Shown here piece by piece: positions 1 to 12,300 of a stretch of DNA of 64,000 nt (within the stretch, counting starts at the first letter, position 1; every line of letters starts with the position of its first letter). The translations under genes and the position numbers were made by a program. The stretch is from Stratiolaelaps scimitus. Lineage: Eukaryota; Arthropoda; Arachnida; Mesostigmata; Laelapidae. Location: assembly GCA_019614645.1 (NCBI GenBank), contig JABWDB010000003.1, positions 23,335,001 through 23,399,000 of the forward strand. The letters are read 5' to 3'. Below the pieces are notes generated by a model. It did no database searches, was not told the DNA's origin, and saw nothing but the letters and a program-made list of their open reading frames with translations.

Positions 1-913
1 GGACACTCGGCCGTTCATACTAGACTAGCTACAGCCATCTATCTGGCGTCCGAAGTCATGGCAACCGCGCGGCGCCAGCGGCGATCAAAGCTTGCTCTCT
101 TAATGTAGTTGTTGCCTAGCCCTTCTGGCCCGCGTTGTTTGCCGCGCCGCCTCCCGGCGATTTTGGTCTATCGGAGGGGCCGCAAGCGTGTTCCTGTCCC
201 GACGTCGGCCAGCTGCGCGCGTCACCGGCCGCAGCAACTTGGCATGCTGGAACTGAGCGGAGCTCCCTCCACTAAACTCTTGTTTCGACGGACACTTCAG
301 GCAGGGGCGAACGGACGGATAGTGGGATAGACGACTGTTTATGGCGATCGTTGGTTGCAGTGGTCTCTCTCTCTCTCACTCTCTGCTTTAACTGCTCTTG
401 ATTCGGCCTCTCTTTCTCTCTACGCCCGACCCGATCAGATCGACTAGGCGAGACGTTAGCTTCTATTGAACTCGCACACATTCGCATCTGCACGTTCGCC
501 ACTTGTACCGACGCCGTGTACCGAAAATATTGGCAATCTTTCACCGAGTGTAAGTGTTCAACGGTAGTGTTACAGCGCCGACGTTTGCCATTGCTGGAGT
601 AGCCCCGAGCTCTCCAGATCGTCGGAGCTCGAGTAAGGCAACGAGGGTTGCCAGAAACAAGCACACCCCCCCCCCCGCTCAGCCGATAGTTACTCACTCA
701 TTAGTCAGCCAGACAGTCAGTGCATTGCTGCCAGCTGGACTTGTTGAACTCTGCCGCTGTTGCTGACAACTCTGCCCCACGTTTTCATGGTATCGTCGAG
801 CAGTTGCAGTTGTTGCCGGCACCACTATTCATGTTACTGCTCAGTGAATGTTCGCCGACGCGAGGATACGACATAGGGAGATACCAATCATCGGTACAAT
901 TTGCATCAGTGGA
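1..913 (+). promoter_or_regulatory. GC-rich candidate promoter / 5' UTR exon region
   Basis: This stretch is visibly richer in GC and CpG than the flanking introns. It has no long coding frame but ends in a strong splice donor (gga|gtaagtagg, GT at 914). This is the look of a transcription start region and 5' UTR exon. By phase it can join the exon at 3314 and so may be an internal or primary promoter of the MICAL-family gene. Several upstream ATGs (787, 831) precede the one that keeps frame (848). A CT-rich patch lies around 363-420. It could instead be an unrelated 5' exon. Confidence 0.35.
848..913 (+). CDS. candidate first coding exon (22 codons) of MICAL-family gene
   Basis: ATG at 848 opens 22 codons (MFADARIRHREIPIIGTICI then SG) that end exactly at codon phase 0 on the donor gtaagt at 914. 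The next supported exon (3314-3361) starts in phase 0, so the join is in frame. The ATG context (gtgaatgt) is mediocre and an earlier overlapping ATG at 831 is out of frame. This would give a product lacking CH and LIM domains. It is an inference from phase and splice consensus only. Confidence 0.25.
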
Positions 914-3313
914 GTAAGTAGGCGACTGGCATACGAAGTCCACGCTGGAAATCTACCACTTAGACACTATAGACACCCTATGGATACGTTGTGCGATTGT
1001 TTCGGGGTCAGTTGTTCCCGTTGGTGAAGCGCACGCACACGAGAGAAACGACCGCGATGTTTCGTCTGTCCTCTGACGACGAAAGCAGCGGCAGCAGTAA
1101 CAGTCTGATGTCGAAACAATGAACAGAAGGGCGGTTTATGACGGCAAATTTTGGCTGTTGTCATTCGGCGACGCTTGTTGGCTTCGCTTGAGAGTTCATG
1201 CAACGTGTCAAACTATGATTTGCTAACCTTGTCGCCCGCTATATTCGACCTTTGATTGGCTAAATCTGAGTAGAATTCGTAAGTAGAACTCTGTGTATCT
1301 AATATAAGGTGATATCCGCATGATACGTGAAATAGTTCCGCTTGTTATGGACAACTTAACGCCTTCACTATTGGACAATAACAGCATTTTATCAATACTG
1401 TAACATTGATATTAATGAAGTCAGCGCTGCGTGACGCATGCACTGATGTGACCGATCACTGGTTCACATCTTAGTTGGCACCTGCCATTATGGATCGTAC
1501 ATATATTATATATATGAATAGAATTCAAGACATATTCAGACGAGAATCGGTTTTCGTTTTGTCAGATACGAAATGACCGAGGATATTACGGCTAATTCTA
1601 TTAAATTCCGTTTGTTGTATGAAGCGCTATATTGTTATACAGAATCACTAACAACTGACAAGCTGATGTTTCCCCTACGAGGACTTACGTCCGTCGTGTT
1701 CTCTAGCTGGGGACCAGTTCAAAATACATAGATCGTCGATTCCTCCCGGACCTCCCTGACGTACCCTCAGGGAGATGCAAAATATCCCTCCACATTTCTC
1801 GTCGTAATGCAATGTGGATCAATACCGAGAAATGTCCTTTGGGAGAAGAGCCATCCCATAGTATTTAGCCGATATCAAGAAAAAGCTAGTCTGTTATTTG
1901 TATAATTGTTATCACGCAGACTCTGAATCGTCCCGATGCTCTTCGATGCCCATTCGCAATTGCTTTCGTGGCAAATTTCAATCCGAGGAACGGATCTACG
2001 CAGCAGGTCCCAATGTGATTGTTTGCTTGAACGCTGGCGGGGGGGAAGGGGCTCTTCGGCATAGTCGGCTATTTTCACCTTTACAAACTTCCAGTGTTCT
2101 ATGTTTCACGGGTATCTAGCCAGTCTGAAAAAAAACATGAGATACAATGTATAGGTTTATGCATTTGTACGGTGGCAGATAACTTTATACATGGCTTTCT
2201 GTGTGCCCTGCCCATCGTCTTCCATTACGGGCATAGTTGACTGACATCCCAGTGCAGATGATAGTACTGTCGACTGAACGTTACACTGTATAATTTATTA
2301 TCACCGTGGCTCTTTAGGCTGCTCGAGAGGCGGCGAGGTCAACGCTGTTAACTTCAACGTCACCATATCATGAATCGGTGACACGGTGGTGGTGAATACA
2401 GCAGTACTTAGTGGTAGACGGTTTGTTTCTGGTTCGACCTCGCTCAAAATGTTCGCAACGAGTGGAGATTGATATTCTGTCCAAAGATTATTCCCTGTAA
2501 CGGAAATCACTCCAAATGCTGGTAGATGTTTAGCTATAAATGCTGCATATCACGCGGTGGACAATGTATTATAGCATGCTATCAGCCTGTAGCGATCTAA
2601 TTATCGGCCCCCGCTCCTCTTTGTGGAAGCATACGACTAGATTTGCGTAGACGTTTGTTTTGGGTTCACGAGCCAAGCATAATATTCCGGTACGTCCGGC
2701 GTGGACTTCCAACGCTTGGCTGTTCCCTTCTGGCTTTGCGGCGGAGACGGTGTCAAACGGGACGATGTAAGCCGCTTTTTCTTCAGAAGCTCACGTACGC
2801 CATGATTCGAATTGTGCTGTCGGTTCAGTTGGAAGGATTGTATTAAGGTCCAACCAATATAGATCGGCTTGGGCGAGACCAGGGTGCTAGCCGGTTAGAT
2901 ATGCAGCAAATGGTACCGTTGTGAAACGCCTTGACAGGACAGTAAACATTGGCGGTGAAAATAGTGTGCTCTTACCAGCACACATAAGGCGGTGAGTTCG
3001 CCAAATATGACCAATAGGATATTAACTGTGTTTTAATGTACTGGGCGTTTTCTGCAGATACAGAGCTAGATAGCAACGTGTATTTTAAAACCAAGAAAAC
3101 AAAGTCCTGAAAATATTTATCTTAGACAATCGAAATAGGTGACAAGAGATTAAGATAAATAATTTCACGACTTTGTTTTCTTGGTTTTAAAATCTATCTT
3201 GTCTATCTTGTTTAAGATCTCTTCGTTATGAGGTCGTGCGTTTTCATACGAGCTCTCCGCGATAAGTGAATAAGCAGTCGTTTCTGAATCAGTCCAAATC
3301 TCTTACTTTTCAG
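914..3313 (+). other. non-coding stretch (putative intron 1)
   Basis: No frame here has both coding-like composition and matching splice sites. It contains a short TA-rich tract near 1500 and the inverted-repeat element at 3082-3193. The rest shows nothing I can name. Confidence 0.4.
3082..3193. repeat. 112-bp MITE-like element with 25-bp terminal inverted repeats
   Basis: The left end 3082-3106 (begins attttaaaaccaagaaaac) is the exact reverse complement of the right end 3169-3193. Inside these arms further pairing continues (aaatatttatctta against taagataaat), so the whole element can fold as a long hairpin. It has no coding capacity. I see no clear target-site duplication. It is consistent with a miniature inverted-repeat transposable element. 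Confidence 0.7.
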
Positions 3314-3361
3314 TTCGGAGGTTGGGGTCTGACATCCGTGTGGTCACCACCGCATGTGCAG
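3314..3361 (+). CDS. MICAL-family gene exon, 48 bp
   Basis: Acceptor ttacttttcag before 3314 and donor cag|gtaagatc at 3362 bracket exactly 16 open codons (FGGWGLTSVWSPPHVQ), phase 0 in and 0 out. This joins the phase-0 exon at 4438. It is too short for most gene finders. Confidence 0.55.
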
Positions 3362-6300
3362 GTAAGATCAGAAGTAATGGTAGTATTACCCACATTCACC
3401 CAGAAACACACGCGTATTTACATATAACTGCCTTCACCTACGGGGGCCTCCTTCACCAAAACAGCGCACGCGACTTTGAACGCGCTCAGCTCCGAGTGTT
3501 CCGCACTCGTGCCTACGAAAGGGCTCTACTCTATTCTATCTTCCGTCACCGGAAGTCCCTTAGACGATCCGAAAGAGGGCTTTCACTTTTTCCAGGGAAG
3601 CGTAGGAGCAATTTAAGGGAGAATAGTGACGATAATGACTGTGTTCGTTTTGGAGACCTTTTCAAAAGTATATTCACCGAAGTACAACTGCCACCCAATA
3701 GCATTCTAAGCAGTCGGTCCATTCACAGACTACCGCTGGTCGATCGGTTAGAATGTCATGTCAGGGATACGTATTTGACCGGTGATACGGATTGATTTCC
3801 ATCTTAACTCAACCTTGCGGATTTCGGGCACTATCCCATTCTAACTGTCAACATCAGGTGTCTTTGCGAGTGGACCGCTCGCAGTATTCGTAGAATTAAA
3901 TTGACCCAACGCTATAATTGCACAATGATATTCGCTCCCTTCGCCGCCTCACTCACAATTTCGCCGGCAACAAAATAGTAAACTCAACACCTCGGAACCC
4001 CTAAAAAAGACCGCGAATTCGGGAAGTAGCACTAGTCTATACCTACCTCTAGCCCCCTTGCTCATGGCCCACCTCGCTGACGGACAACCCGTGCGATTCT
4101 AGGCGTCGTCGATTGACGAACTCTTACACGAAATGTCACCATTCCGGATGTTGACTTGTTTGAATTTTTTGCTGAGATCTCTGCGATCAACAAACGACTT
4201 TTTGTGGCGTACCCGAAATGTCCGGCATTTCACTGCGTCGGATTCCGAGTCGTGTTTAGTTCAGTAATTTCTATGAGCTTAGCCAATGCAGCAGAATATT
4301 GGCTATCTGATCGATGAGGTCAGAAATGTACAAACATAATTCAGTCGCCAATTACGTAATTTACTGGCACACGACCACAACTTGGTCATGCGTCACCGCG
4401 TTTTAACTGCTCATTCGGAATTTGTCTGAAATTGCAGCCGCCATCGCCTGACGTCCACGACAATTCTTTAAACCCATTCACCGAATCGGACAGTGAGAGT
4501 GTGGCATCAATGGCGTCGTCCAGTGTCGTCTCGGCAGCATCAATCACCAAAGGACCGCCTGTTCCTCCGAGAAGGTTTGATTCATCAATTATCGAGGTTA
4601 TTTTAACGGTGCCACCGTCTGTTCAATCCGACAGTGTTTAATGCAATACTAAGAACACTATGCATTCTTTTAATGGGCAGCTTCACATCTCTTCATACTT
4701 TACCGACGGTATTAGGTGGGCACTTGCAATCCGTAATATCCGTGTACTGCTTCTCTGTGGTGTAAATTGTCAAAATCAACTATGTTGCTGATACGATAAC
4801 TGCTAACCGTGTAAATTGGTTGGAACAATTATCTAGCTATCATGCAGTACATTTGAAAAATAAATGCTGCCGAAACGATTGTCACTAATAAAACATGGCG
4901 AATATTAAAACGTTCTAATGAAAACATCCAGGTGATTTCCATCACTTACAAATTCTTCACTATGTATCCCTCAGACACAAGGAGGTGAGAAAGGCCGGAG
5001 TTAGAAAGAAGCGAGCACCGCCGCCTCCCATATTATCTGAAGCGAAGCCGGTTCCCACAGAAACTTCGGTCATGTCTGGTGGTGACCTCGGAACAATCGG
5101 TGATTCCGATCTTTCTAAGATTTCTCCCGAGGGATCCGGCGCTTGCCCCGCGGTGGAGGAGCGGCAGGCTGACGCAGGTGATCTCAAAGAATCTGATCCT
5201 GTTGTGCAGTTGGAGGATACGGCGTGCGGGGGAGATATGCCGACAACAGAGGAGATCCTTAAGAAGCTGACCGTTACGGAGCAGCGGGATTGTACGTCCG
5301 GCGGCGATCATAGCGACAGTCCTGAAAATTCGTCAGTCGACCTTGACATGTACGTATCACATGGTGTATAAGTGAGTATAGTATGCGCCAAGAGCGAACA
5401 TATAATAGCACCGGGAATTGTTGTGAATCGGACTACATAGTAAATTTGTTTTTGGAAAATCACGTAATTTGAGGAAATCGTACGACGGCATTACGCTACC
5501 GCAAATGCGTTGTTTTCTAATTGGCATGCGAATCCAACGAGCGGGACAAGGTTCCTTGACTCACCGCTTCGAATTTCAGCTCTCGGCCATTTCCGCCATT
5601 GCCGCCGTTGCCACACGAGATACAGGAACCAGATTGCGCAAGCGAAACGATCCAAGAGCCAACTGTACCCAAGCAGGGATGTCCTGCCGAAACGCCTGCA
5701 GGTTCGACCAATCCTGCCAGTGTTAAGGAATCCACCGGGGACAACACTTCGCGGAATGCTCCTGAAATGTCGCTGAATGAAGACAGCTGTCCTAAAGCTG
5801 TCGTTACCAATGATAACCAGGGTACATCTGCAGAACCGGATGAGTCTGATCCTCAAATGACTCAAGCGAACTCAGTGCCAGATGAGCACCTCACTCCTGC
5901 GACTGAAAAATACGTGGATACGAAATCCGAGAGCAAACATCCTCCTCCGAAGCCTCTGAAGAAAAACACGCTTGAGCAGCAGCAGCGGAGGCGGGCGCCA
6001 CCGGCGCCGCCCACACAGACAAGTCCACCAATCATCATGAACTTGCCAGAGAAGGAGGACAATTTCACCAATCAAATGAACGACAAGAAAAGCAAGTCGT
6101 CTTCGAGTCAATCAAAAAGTACGTAATACGCAATTGTCAGCTAGATATTTAGCGCAGGGCGGTTGTAGAGAAACGCCGACATGAGGACTCCTGTTTTTTT
6201 TTTGATCGCCGCGATGGTAGTGCCATTTTATAATAACTTGCATATTATCCTTCTAAGCTATGTGTTTTCATAATCATTTTCAGAGGGACCATTAGTCGGA

Positions 6301-9300
6301 AATGCCGAGGGTAAGCTGTCTAGGTGTCAGAGAGCTCTCAGCAAGTTCAAAAATGATGCCGTTCGCAAGCTCCATTTCAGTTAACTGTATAGCCCATTTA
6401 CTTATGACATTTGTCAAATTAGAGCAATCAATGTATGTAGTAGAAAACAAAAAGAGAATATTCATCAAGGTTCATCTACGTAATTTTTTGAACGCTAAAC
6501 CACACATTATAACCTTGTGGTGACGTTTCAAACATATGTGGCATAGATCATGCTAATGCCAGCTTATATTTGTGTAAAACCGTTCAAGCATTTGTTCAGA
6601 ACTCGACATCAGATTGCACAAATCGTTGGCCGGAAGTGCGTGTGTGATAGTCTCAGTTAGTTCGGGGGCGGGTAGCTGTATGGGAGAGCGAGGCGCTACT
6701 AGAGACACAACGACGTTATGCGCGATATTGGAGTTGGGAAGTGAGACTTGCTTTTCCAAGTCTACACCGGTCTAGTTCCTCACCTTCATCTGTACTCAAT
6801 GTCAAGACTCAGTTTTCCCTAAATAACATTATTCTCATCATCCACCTAATATTCTACATGCCCACCTTGGATTTGAGTCGTTGCTAATTCGTTCGACATT
6901 CTGCGAGCGGCAGCTGTTATATAGACAAATTTGCGCTGTAGCTTTTGTGGTAAAAACAGCTGAAATGAGCGTATGCGTCTAGGCTCGTCCACTCACCGCG
7001 TGTTCTCAAAGCAACGAAAAACTGTGCTCGATACGGAGCAGTTGAACGCATTTCGTCGGCCACCCCATTGTTCGCTGTTAACGAGTTAAGTGTTCAGTAT
7101 CTCGCCGAAGGATGAGATCATGTTGTGTAGTCTCATCCTGCTTCCTTTATGCTGGTTCGTCTCGTATGTTCATATCTCGCTAATGCTATTTTACATGCCG
7201 CTCTCTACTTAATGTACCCCGAGCCCCGCGTGTGTTCCTGTAAAACACACTCAGACGCGGTGGTTTTTAGCTTTTCGACTGATTACCATGCTGGGAATTG
7301 TTTTCAAAGACCACAATGTATAATGATATATACAGTTGTTTGTGCCAATCAGTAGTGTAATGTGCTAAGTCTATTCAGCAACCTATGTATGTCTGTGGCA
7401 GATGGCAACAATGTTACCAATCGTCCCGTGCCTACACCATAGCGTGCGTGTGACGTTTGTGTGCGTATGCTTCTCTCTATGTATTCCGATCATGTAACGA
7501 GTATAATAAATATAGCAATTATTGTTCAGCTGTCCAAATATAATTTTGTTTTTATTGTGAAAACCCTTTGTTGTCCACGTGGTTACTGCTTAATAAATGT
7601 TACATTCATGCGTGTTCGTCGCTTTTGTCTGCCTTATTATTCATCCATCGAGCTCAGAGGAAGGTAATTTTCAAACTAAAACTGTACAACTCATTCGCGT
7701 CACTTCTACAGCACGTTGCTTATCGGGTATAAGCAATAAGCTTTTCTTGAAGATCTAATTCATTTGACTTGAATGGATATTCATGTTCTGTCGAGGTCCT
7801 CCCTTAAACATGTTTCCATAAGAATAGAGAGAGGGTCTTTTGGATGATCTTCTCTATCAAAAACTCCGGCTGTGAATCGTATGGTCGACACTGCCGCAGT
7901 CATATGAGGCGTGAGTAGAGCTGGACTGGGCCATTGCCGACAAAGTTGAAATCCTCTGGGGAGTTTCAAACATTACTACAAAAATGATTTCGTTGAACTG
8001 TGCCAATAATGCCAATAGGAAATATAAGCACTTGCAAAGAAACGTCTCACATAATCTCGTTTCTTCTGTCATAACTCCTTTGAATTCCAATCAACTGAAG
8101 TACAAACTCGACGTGAGTAGTGCGTCCTCGAGTAGTTAATAGGCACATAAACATTTAACAATAGTTAAATGTTTATGTGCCTTTTCAACATCCATTATAA
8201 GACGCGTTATAATAAAGGAAAGCGCATAGTTGTATAGATGTAGACTTTATGTCGATAGAGACAACAAGAATGACCGCACATTGAACAGAATAGATACAAG
8301 TAATTCTATTTTTAAATAATGTCTAGTCTAATAGGCTATTAAGCTAAATATATCGTTGTGCAATAGACGCAAGTACACGTTTGACCGTCGCAGCCTGGGC
8401 TTGCTTGTTTGCCTAAGTACGCTACTGATTTCGTAGGATCTCGTATCGAGAACAAGGTAAAAGTACCCCGGATTCGATGACCTCCTACTTAAACTAAAAT
8501 TAGGTGCAGAGGTAGCGTTCGCATATATCATTGTTACGAAGTACCCGACCTGTTATTTCCAATTTAAGCTTGATGCGCTGCAATTCGTTGGTTGGCGCCG
8601 GATATAAAGTCCATATCTAAGCAAAGTAACATAGATAGAAACTTTATAGAGGCAAATCGACACCTAGAGATGACGGTCTGTGCTCTCTATCTTTACACTC
8701 GAGCTTCGGCACAATAGCACTGACAAACGGGTGTAATTCAGACACAGCCTCCTGGAGTTCAGCATCAAGATAACGCAAACATAATTACAGAGAGAGCATC
8801 TCAGTTTGACGTATGTGACGCTGAGTTCGACGTATATTTGCACGAGGGTAGAAACAAAAACGTGTAACATGCGTGTCGTTTTTCTCTCCTCTCTAAGTAT
8901 CTCAGCGCGAGATAGAGCGAATTATTTACCATAATAATTTCTTATGATTTGTTTCGATGAAGATCCTGATAGTGTAATTATTGTCATATGACTAGGCTTT
9001 GAGATACGAAAAGGGTTCGCTGACTTCTTAGCTTATCTAACGAGCAAAATGTCTATTAGTGATGAGCACGGGATTGGCCAACAATTATCATTCTATAATT
9101 TTGGGACGGCCATAGTGGTAACTAATCATATCAATGATCATTCTTGTATAATGAAACGAATAGAACATAGAAGACATGTTAACCAGTTCGTATGGCTTAT
9201 TATGCAGAAGGTTCGAATTTGAATCAGCAGTCAAGGCTCCCATTGGCCATTCATCCAATGTTGGCATTTCCGAATCCGCTTGTTGGGACCTCTGATGACC

Positions 9301-12300
9301 TCGACACGGACGCAAATGCTGGCGATGTTTCCTGGACAGACACGTCCTCGACATCTTACAGCGATCTCGAGCAGGACGATATACTCGAGGAGTCACATAT
9401 GCAGAAAGTTATCGGAAACGAATTGGGACGGATGCCTGAACAGCATGTGAGCCTGGTTGAACACGATCACAGCCTAAATCAACGCAATGCCTCAGGATAT
9501 GGTGATCCCATCGACGAGGCTGTTGATAATCACGATAGCAGCAGCAATCTGAAAGACGCCGATCAGGAAGCCGACTATAATGCCGCAGACCGGCGCGACA
9601 CAACGGTCATCCCGTCAGGCAAAACTGGCAAAAAGCAGCCAGTTAAGCGACAATCATCAAAAGCAGCGTGTAGACGTGGAAAGCAACGGTATGCGCATTT
9701 TCGCAGCATAATTTTGAACTTTCTTCAATTTGTACATAGTGTTCATCTATTATCTATATACGTCACATCGTGTGGCTTGAACCAGCGACCACCTGGCTAT
9801 TACTAATTTCGCAATGCGTGATGTCCGCTATATGCAATGCATTTGCTAAATCCTTAATAATCAAGATCACAAAGAAACGCAATCCGAGCCGGCCACCGCC
9901 TAGTGCGGTGTAGAATTGTGCGGCTGTGTAATCTTCCTTAGATGTGTAGATACCACAAGCCTGAATATGATGGGTTCGATTGTGCTTGAACGCTCGTAAC
10001 TGTCATGACGAGATTGGTAACTACACAGCTTTAAGTTGGTGTGACCGGTCTCAATAGAACCAACTTGCTGTTGGATCTCAATATCTAAGGATGACTCCAC
10101 TGAGATAACTACGTCTGTATCAATTAGAATTGAATCAACCAACTACAACTGTTCGTTGGTGTGTTTTTTTCTGTTCGTCGGACTGTCGTACCCAACGTTA
10201 GCTGTGGTTCGAATTTTGTTATGCTTGTACGATACAAATGCGTTTGTTTAGGGCATAGCGACGCAAACTCTGTCTATATTGGAGAAATGGTGCTTGATAA
10301 ATGGTTGCGATATAGGATAAATTGAATGGTTATAAAAAATATCATTATCATATAGGCAGAACTGAAATGTATCCCAAGATCCAATTGAGTTAAAGTGTAT
10401 GTTACTGGTAGAATGTGTGTTTCATTGCACGCCTGCTCAAACGCGCATCCATAGAGCATCACGAAATCTTAATAATATTTATTCTATTTAATGACATAAT
10501 ATATTAACTAACATAGACACCGTAATTGTTTTTTCTCCTGGATATCCCAATTCAAGACGGCGCACCACTCGACCAGTTGTCATCAAATATATATACCACA
10601 CAGCGATGCCTGAGGACATCACAGAGGTTCGTGCTATTTTTCGTGACAGTATTGCTACATGCTTCCCGTTTCATCGGTGAGCGGCACAAGTGCCGGCTAG
10701 TGTGATTTTTGAGTAAAATTACATGTCCGCCGAGAAAGCTGTTGTAGTGCTACTTTTTGACACACTTACCTTAAAATTATGTAGCAAGCGGTTGCTCGCT
10801 AAACTTAGGTATACTAAGCTCATTGCCAGGTGTTTTCAATGCTATGCATCTATCTTCCGCCCTCAGGCGGATTCATCCGAAAATGCCGACTCGCTAAATA
10901 CTCCAGCTTCGGCATCCGAGTGTCCAATAGAAATGTCATCTGAAGTCAAGAGTGCCTTTGACAGTGCTCCTACACCGGGCGGAAAATCCGCGATAGAAAT
11001 CAGCCTTGGCACGAAGGACTCGTTGACCGCGACGGCGCAACCGATTCAAACGAGCGATTTTGACGAGTCTGCTGAGTCAACTGTTCATTCTGACGAAGTT
11101 CGTTCTGAGGAAACTGACAACACGAATGGTAAATCGGAATTAAGCCATGTCGATGAAGGGGAGTCAATGGAAGCTCGTCCGAGCCAGATACCTCAATCTT
11201 CTTCCGAGGACATTACAATACCGGAAACTGGAAAAGGCGAACTGAGTCACACTTCGCCGTTCGTCATCTCGCCGTCGGTAATTCCGCCGCCGGAGTTCGA
11301 TTTCCAGGACCCAGCCGGTATAGTTCAAACCATGCAATTTCCAGCAGCGGTGGACGTTGTAACCACGGAGGAATTTGAGATTCACCAGAATGACCTGCCT
11401 GATGTAGGCAGCGACTGGGATGAATACGCGAGGTAAGAATGAATATCCCCTATTCCCAATATTAATGTAGCGTAACAATCGCCCAATGGTTGGTCCCCAT
11501 GTAAATAGTGAACACGGATTCAATATCTGCGTTGGGAAAAGAAACGCGGACGGAGCCTATATTTGTATAATTTTCGAGTTGGGCAAATTGTTATTCAGCT
11601 ATCCCTGCATATATATCCTCGGGTTTATAGATATAAGTCATGCAGAATCGGTGAATTGCAAGGCGAGTAGGTTGGGCCATCTTGCGTTTTAGAAGGAGAG
11701 GACGAGGTAAACAGTTTGGATCTTCTGCTTCTCTGCATTTCATATATAGCCATTCAGGACCGGGTTGCAAACAGGTGTATATGTATCGATTATCTAAAAT
11801 TGCTCCCAGCCAGTAATTAAGTCACGTGCGCGTCGAATTGAATGAATACAAGGTTTTTTTGTTCTATAACCAGCTGAGACTTCTGGATGTCTGGCCCCTG
11901 TAGCACTTCAGACTCTTCGTTTGTGTCGGAAGAGGATACACCAGAAACGGCTGAAGATATTCTGATGAATTTGCGAAGAACCCAAAGAGCTCTCAGTGTT
12001 ATTCTCGAAGATCCTGAGGAAGAGTCTGATGAAGAGAGGTCTCACAGAGTCTCGTTGAGCACAAACCTCGATGACGAGTAAGTGACGAAAGCCTGTAAGT
12101 GCGATACGCTTTCATCGTGGAAATCGCCTTCAGTAGTGGGAAATTTGTGCGGCCAAGGTTTCCCGCCACAAAAAAACAATAGCTTACAAAAAAAGTGCAT
12201 AAAGAATTTCGAGGAATGGATATAGGGAGTTCTGAAATGAAAAATATATGATTGATTTTGTGTATCTTTTGAGGTTTAATAAATGCATAGCTTACCATGA

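Noticed and set aside
272..697. 141-codon minus-strand open frame
   Set aside because: Low-complexity Arg/Glu/Ser composition produced by CT-rich UTR-like sequence; no start context, splice signals or recognisable motif.
3322..3795. 157-codon plus-strand open frame
   Set aside because: It begins inside the 48-bp exon in a different frame and runs through a consensus donor at 3362; composition is not coding-like.
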